Assembly: GCA_964036155.1 (NCBI GenBank)
Contig: OZ038422.1
Coordinates: 58,675,201-58,739,200 of the forward strand
DNA from: Diploscapter coronatus
Taxonomy: Eukaryota; Nematoda; Chromadorea; Rhabditida; Rhabditidae
DNA length: 64,000 nucleotides
Direction: 5' to 3'
The notes below the pieces were generated by a model that searched no databases, was not told the DNA's origin, and was given only the letters and a program-made list of their open reading frames with translations. Shown piece by piece: positions 58,837 through 64,000 of this stretch. Every line of letters begins with the position of its first letter. Positions within the stretch are counted from its first letter, which is position 1. The translations under genes were made by a program, and so were the position numbers.

Positions 58837-61731
58837 TCATTTATCGCGTCTGAAAGGACGAATTATTTTGATTATGTAAGTTTTTTCTTAATTTTTATCA
58901 GGATTTAAGAAATTTATGAAATTGCAACTCAAATTCAACCAAACTTTGAATTATTTCCCTAAAATCGCGTATAAATGATCAACATAGTTATAATTTGTAA
59001 TACACAAGCTGACTCAGACTCATCATTCTCATCTCTATTCTTACGAATATAATTTAATAGAATGAGAAATAGATAAAGTCTGTAAAAACTCACGGTGGTG
59101 AAGGAACAACTCGCGGATAGAGAATCATGAAGTGAAGAAGCATGTGCTGCTGCTGAGGCAGGGCTGGAATCGCGCCTGTGCAGAACAGGGTCGGAGAGAA
59201 TATTGTCGACAGATTCTCCGCACTCATCTTGTTTTGGCCGCTCAGATCGGAGACCTGAAACTTGAGTTTTAGGAAAGAGAAAGAAAATGATGGCTGAACA
59301 AATCGAAATTTTTAGCAATTTATATGAAGTTTATAACTTTCTTCTGTTATGGATAAAAATGAATCAGTGAGAAAATTCATTAAAACCTGCCTTCTTTAAA
59401 TGCGTTAAAATAGCGTTCAGCGTGTAGGAGTTGGCTTCGGATAGTTCGCCCAGTGCTCGTCTGAAAATTACAACTATTTCCCTTAAAAACTAGCTCAACA
59501 AAGCAAATTTAAAGAAGAAACGGAAAATTGCCTGCATGAGTGCATCTTCTCGTTTTGCGTCCTTGCATTTGCGTAGGCTGTGAGCAGAGACCGATAGACG
59601 GAGAATGGGACCAGTTGTTGGGGCAAAAGACGCAGGTACAGCTTCAGCAGGCCGCATACTGTGTGAATGTCGTCCACCTGAAATTCAATCGGAAGACTAA
59701 TTTATGTTTCAACTTTTCTTGGGAATGCTCATAAATGACTGATTCTAAATCCCGGATGAAGAAAGCAGGTGAGAGTAGGATAAAATAGTATTAACCTTTC
59801 GCCGGAATTTAGCAACAGCCTCATAAATGAGGTACAGAAAAGTCTGTAAATGATAAAATATATATATTTTTAAATCCAACCTGTGACAAATCGACGTTCT
59901 GTTGTGAGTCAAACTGGACTCTCAACCGTTCCATGTGATCGTGACTTCCAGAGACCCGATAGATGCCCTCCACTGTCAGACCGCGAGATTCTACCTGAAA
60001 ATAAAATAATTAATTAAAAAAAGACTGTTAACTCATTACCTCCTTGATGCACTGTTGCACAACAGGAGGAATTGCAGTCTGATGCGCCAAGCAGAGGGTC
60101 GTCAAATCGACAGCGAACATTCGCTTCACGTATCTGGCCTCTGGCCGGCAGTCGTGCAGAGTCTTCTCCGAGCATTTCTTGTGAGCTGCAAAGCCGCAAT
60201 CTGCACATCGAACTCCCTGAAAAGTGAATTATTCGCGGAAAAAGTAGAACAGGTTTTTGTAGAGTTAATGGTTTTGTAAATGTTACTGCTCTGAAAGAAG
60301 CAATAAGAAATAAGAGAAATAACACAAGCAGATAGACCTGATGGACAAGTCCCCAGAGGAAATTCCTGCAATAATCGCAATAGTGCGGAGCTCGAAATGT
60401 GTACTGGGAGAAGTTGTGAGCCCTGGCCACCGAACGAAGGGATGAGTCCGCCGATTTTGTGTAATGCAGATACGGACTGAAAATAAGCTTTATTCTTTGT
60501 TTAGATTTAGAGTATTTTCTAACTAGGAAGAAAATCTCTATTCTCTACCAATTCTGATAAATTGCCGAAAGAATACCTGTCTTCGTAAATAGCCTCATCA
60601 GCCATTCGTTTGATGTAGTCAGCCGCGTGCAGGTCGATGTACATGCTGATGAGCCCGTCGGCAACCAGCAAATCCATCGATTCAAATCGCTTGTCACCCA
60701 CGAAATGACACCCATCGTAGTATAACTGAAAATAAACGATTGCAAAAGTTGTAGAGCTGGAAAAGATATGATTGGTCTAATTCGCAGTTGGTGTCTAGCT
60801 AGCTCCCTGTACTTGTCAACGGTTTTTTTTTCTCATTTCTCTGCTTATCCTACGACCCCTAATCTCCTATTTGTTGGCAATTACAGCCGATGATATTGAT
60901 CAGTCGTTAACAGGTACAGGGAGTCTTAGAGTTTTCTTCTAACTGTTCCCCGAAGAAATACAAACCTTGTAATTAAGTACTTTTCCATTGAAGAACATGC
61001 ACAGTGTATAGGCATCGTTCGATCGACGGGACTCCCGAACGAGAAAGGCGCCTTCGCCTGCTTCTCGCAGCAGTTGATCTGTCTGAAAGAAGATTTTCGT
61101 TTTTGAAGTTTTCAATCAATTAATTCTGCAAGGCGTTAGGGCAGAACATTTTCGATATTCACTTTCACTATCCTCCAAGAGATGTCTCTTCACTTCTAAA
61201 AAGTCGATGGATTTCTGCTCACATTTCATCACAGAACTTCCGACTTCACCTTATTTTGAATCAAGTGAAGTTGGAGCGTTAATTTTTGACAATTCATCTG
61301 CCTGCTCATCTTTTGATTTTGTTTTTTGAAAATACTCAAAGTGCCCGACCTCTTCCCTGTCGATGAGTCCATGGAATTCGTCTCCGTACTGTGGTGGTCT
61401 GTGCTCGACGTGTCTAGTGCATCTGACGGCCAGCGGTTTGGGCGCCTTTTCCTGCAGCAGGTACAGATTCTGCTTCCAGTAGCCCGATCCGGCTGAAATT
61501 TCTCTTCATTCCCTGCCCCACTCCACTCAGTCAGTCATCCACTCACCTGCTCCGCCCCCTCCGTCGTCGTCCATTCTGATGACCTTCTGAAAGTCGGCAA
61601 TCGGAGACAATCAATCAAAATCGAACCGCGAAATTGCAAAAAAGCGAGAGCGAGATGCAGAGAGATGAATGAATCAAGAAAACCGAGAAAAAATCAATTT
61701 GTCCGCTGCTTACAACTCGACTCGAAGCCAT
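58837..61731 (-). CDS. CHN1: Chimaerin: SH2-C1-RhoGAP protein
   Basis: Thirteen exons encode about 444 residues: 61714-61731, 61547-61586, 61350-61492, 60966-61082, 60577-60725, 60338-60476, 60040-60216, 59881-59994, 59796-59843, 59532-59677, 59391-59460, 59094-59254 and 58837-58849. Chimaerins bind diacylglycerol at membranes and switch off Rac GTPases. The SH2 domain begins [10 protein letters not shown] and contains FLVRESRR. The C1 domain opens with [18 protein letters not shown] and closes with [15 protein letters not shown]. The RhoGAP domain has the arginine finger in GIYRVSG (Arg at about 274), [10 protein letters not shown] and [16 protein letters not shown] 48-nt exon (59796-59843) inserts 16 residues ([14 protein letters not shown]) between strands of the GAP domain where vertebrate chimaerins have a shorter link. 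Two introns have GC donors. The gene could be the CHN1 or CHN2 orthologue. Confidence 0.94.
60796..60922. mobile_element. MITE in a chimaerin intron
   Basis: CTCCCTGTACTTGTCAACG on the left pairs with CGTTAACAGGTACAGGGAG on the right, giving a 19-bp inverted repeat around about 90 bp of non-coding sequence within intron 4. Confidence 0.65.
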
Positions 61732-61974
61732 CTTGTTCGTCTTCTCAAATTTTTGACGTTTTATTTTTCGCATTTTTTCCGGAATTTCTGGAATTGAGTA
61801 TTTTTACTTATTGGAAAATCCGACCAGTTCGGAGGCCGGTAATTTTGCAAAGTTCAGACAGTTTTTAGGAGGAACTTTGTTGGCAAAGAAAAACACGAAA
61901 ATTTCAAAATTACCGAATTTCAAACTTATCGAATTTTTCAAGAATCTATTTTTTGTTGTTATCTTCTAGATTGA
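61732..61974. promoter_or_regulatory. Bidirectional promoter region, chimaerin/THOC2
   Basis: Only about 243 bp separate the divergent start codons of chimaerin and THOC2, so their promoters must share this space. TTTTGCAAAG and AATTTC-type AT-rich stretches are present. No TATA box could be assigned with confidence. Confidence 0.6.
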
Positions 61975-64000
61975 ATGTCTCGAAATGAGGATAGCCCCGA
62001 GGACTCCGCCCTGCTGAGTCTGTTCGATTTGGGCAGGGAGGTGATCGCTCAGACAGTCGAGCCTGGACAAGCCATCGAACGGCTGCAATCATTACCGGTA
62101 TAATTTTTTTTGTTTTTGTTTTATTTTTTCTATTTTCCAGGTATTGACGAACAGTCTGCCCTCGCTGCTGTTCGACGCGACTTCCCTGCTCGAGTCCTTC
62201 CTCAAATCGGCACCCGATCCTGAAGAGGCCAGGAAGAAATTTATCGAATTCATTGATCTCGTCAAGAAAAAGGTGATATTTAGCATCTTTTTCTTTAGAA
62301 TGTACTGAATTTGGTTAAATTTCTGTAGACGGCACGCTCTGTGCAGCTTGTAATTTGACATGGCTTTTGTCAGGACTTTTCCAATTTTAGATTTTTAGTT
62401 TCAAAAACAAAATGACTTATTGTTTTGCAGTACATTTGCGAAGACGTTCTCAACCCCGAACTCGATGTGCTCGAGGCCCAGCTTCCTGACAATAAGACGC
62501 AAATCGTCCGATTGAAGACCAAATTATTGTGAGTTGTTTTCTTGAATTATTTATATTTGATTTTATTCAGCTACAAGCAGTCCAAATTCAATTTGCTTCG
62601 AGAAGAGAGTGAAGGCTATGCGAAATTGATAACCGAACTGCTTGAGATAAACGGACAGTGGAATGGACTCGGAGTGGATGATGTCATAAACAGAATGCTC
62701 TGTCTCATTGGTATGTTGGAATTGTTTTTATTTGTATTTATTTTTCTTGAAATTAAAGAATTTTTTGATGTTTATGTACTAGCCATTCAAAATTTGCCGC
62801 AATTTTTCATTTCTTTTTGTTCAGATTTCTAGAGCTCCACTTGAAACTACTCATGAATTTCATATTTATAATTCTTCTAAACCATTTTTTCAGAACCATT
62901 ATGTTTCAGGTCAATTTAACCTGGACCCGAATCGAGTGACAGACATAATAATCGAGTGTTTCGAATGCGCTTCCTCCCCGCAGGACAGACTGTTCTTCAC
63001 GAAGCTGCTCAAGAAGATCGATGTGGTGCCTGCCTACATCTGCAACATTCTCGGGTTCAAATTCAGTGTCTGTCAGGTAGTTTTCATTCTTCATTTGGAT
63101 ATATTTTTTGAAATTTTAAATGATTTCTTTATTGTTTTTTACTGCAGGGTCAAGGCAGAGAGACTCCGTTTGCCCTGTACACAGTGGCTGCTTACCTCAT
63201 CCATTTCCACATCATCCAAATGCTCGATTTATTGGGATTCGTGAGTTCAAATGAAAAACTTGATTGAGAAGTGAACGTTCAGATGATGCCGAAGGCAGAT
63301 GGAATCAAGGAGACTCACAAAGCGAGGGCTGCGAATGCGACTGCAAGGATAAGCAAGGTTGATTCTCCTACCATTTCTCTATCAAACAAACTTACTCTGA
63401 GCATAATTTGTTAGAGTAAGTTCAGACTTGTTCGTCCTAGCACGAACAGTGGAAAATAGCATTATTTGTGGAAAGGGCACAGAGTAACTAGTCATTTTCG
63501 CGGTAAACTAGTTCTCAATGTTCGTGCTTGGACGAACACACTGAACGAGCTCTTAGAGATTGTTTTGGTTTTGAAATTTGAACTAGCATTTTCAATGAAG
63601 AAAGTCATTTTCATTTTCAGGCAGAAACAATATCGACAGCCTCGATTCCCATCGACTCGAAGTCGTCTTCGCTGTTCGACTCTTTGTCAGATTCGATCGT
63701 AAGCAGCAACAGCAATGCCTCCATTCAAGGAGTCTCTCTGGCCACTGTAGCAGCGATTCAGGAAATGGAAGACCAGAAAATCGCCGATCCTTTTCTTGAG
63801 GTAAGCAGAAATTTTCGTGTGGTAGGAAATCTCTTAACTTTGAGAACTAGTATGTAAGACTAAGTGTAGGTAAGGGAGTGCTCTCTCATTTTGCATATTT
63901 TCTCTGCATATTGTGAGATTTCTGAGTTGTCCAAGTTCATTTTTAAAAATAGATATGTTAATTTAAAGTGGATTTTCATTGCAGGAGAAAGTGCTCAGTT
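61975..64000 (+). CDS. THOC2: THO complex subunit 2 (5' part)
   Basis: Nine exons, open to the window edge: 61975-62097, 62141-62272, 62431-62528, 62571-62710, 62910-63076, 63148-63240, 63283-63357, 63621-63800 and 63984 onward. THOC2 is the scaffold of the nuclear THO/TREX complex that couples transcription to mRNA export. The exon-4/5 product FYKQSKFNLLREESEGYAKL and FNLDPNRVTDIIIECFE, then ICNILGFKF and FALYTVAAYLIHF, are hallmark THOC2 sequences. The acidic start (MSRNEDSPEDSALLSLFD) and the segment NKTQIVRLKTKLFYKQ agree with the family. The C-terminal two-thirds or more of the protein lies outside the window. All visible introns are GT-AG. Confidence 0.94.
63420..63548. mobile_element. 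MITE-like palindrome in a THOC2 intron
   Basis: TTCAGACTTGTTCGTCCTAGC (left) and, reversed, TTCAGTGTGTTCGTCCAAGC (right) form arms of about 30 bp, both continuing into ACGAACA, around a 70-bp centre. The element lies in intron 7 and has no coding capacity. Confidence 0.6.

Overview
The window is animal nuclear DNA: AT-rich, with genes cut into many short exons by introns of about 45 to 800 bp that end mostly in TTTCAG/ATTTAG-like acceptors. Exon-by-exon translation gives nine metazoan housekeeping or signalling genes, a Kelch-repeat gene, a few small unrecognised genes and many transposon remnants. The best guess for the organism is a nematode or another small-genome ecdysozoan. The reasons are the nematode-style protein tyrosine phosphatase N-terminus, an alkyl-DHAP synthase ending in SKL (a PTS1 signal, as expected where the PTS2 import route is absent), compact genes and many Tc1/mariner-type elements. 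This assignment is inferred, not proven.

Layout. 1-1.2 kb (-): exons of an unrecognised, possibly repeat-containing protein. 1.5-2.7 kb (-): Kelch-repeat gene, with a decayed partial copy at 5.1-5.3 kb and a 109-residue two-exon gene between them. 5.3-11.1 kb: gene-poor, with MITE-like palindromes, a tRNA-like relic and an intron-containing tRNA-Leu(CAG). 11.1-17.0 kb (+): alkyl-DHAP synthase (AGPS), convergent with 17.8-21.6 kb (-) heparosan glucuronyl C5-epimerase (GLCE). 22.6-27.6 kb (-): RNF216/TRIAD3-like RBR ubiquitin ligase. 28.0-33.9 kb (-): methylmalonyl-CoA mutase (MUT), divergent from 35.0-39.8 kb (+) diacylglycerol lipase (DAGL). 40.7-44.6 kb (+): an apparent fusion of a YiiX-type papain-like amidase with an ALDH9-type aldehyde dehydrogenase. 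45.1-46.8 kb (-): a truncated tyrosine-phosphatase-like gene interrupted by a MITE that looks spliceable as an intron. 47.2-49.8 kb: tandem copies of a small coding exon and a short secreted-peptide gene. 49.9-57.2 kb: a transposon graveyard holding two long foldback elements, a Helitron-like relic with an upstream Ulp1-like protease, small MITEs and a dead mariner. 58.8-61.7 kb (-): chimaerin (SH2-C1-RhoGAP), divergent from 62.0-64.0 kb (+) the 5' part of THOC2.

The genes do not form one pathway, although several touch lipid or acyl metabolism: AGPS makes ether-lipid precursors, DAGL releases monoacylglycerol from diacylglycerol, chimaerin carries a diacylglycerol-type C1 domain, MUT handles propionate carbon, and the ALDH9 domain resembles the carnitine-pathway aldehyde dehydrogenase. 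The strongest candidates for something new are the MITE that appears to have become an in-frame intron, the amidase-ALDH9 fusion, the raised number of GC-AG introns (six identified by exon phase and homology), and the tandem small-exon family near 48 kb. All gene models come from reading the sequence by eye; exon edges are tied to splice signals and reading phase and should be good to a few bases.
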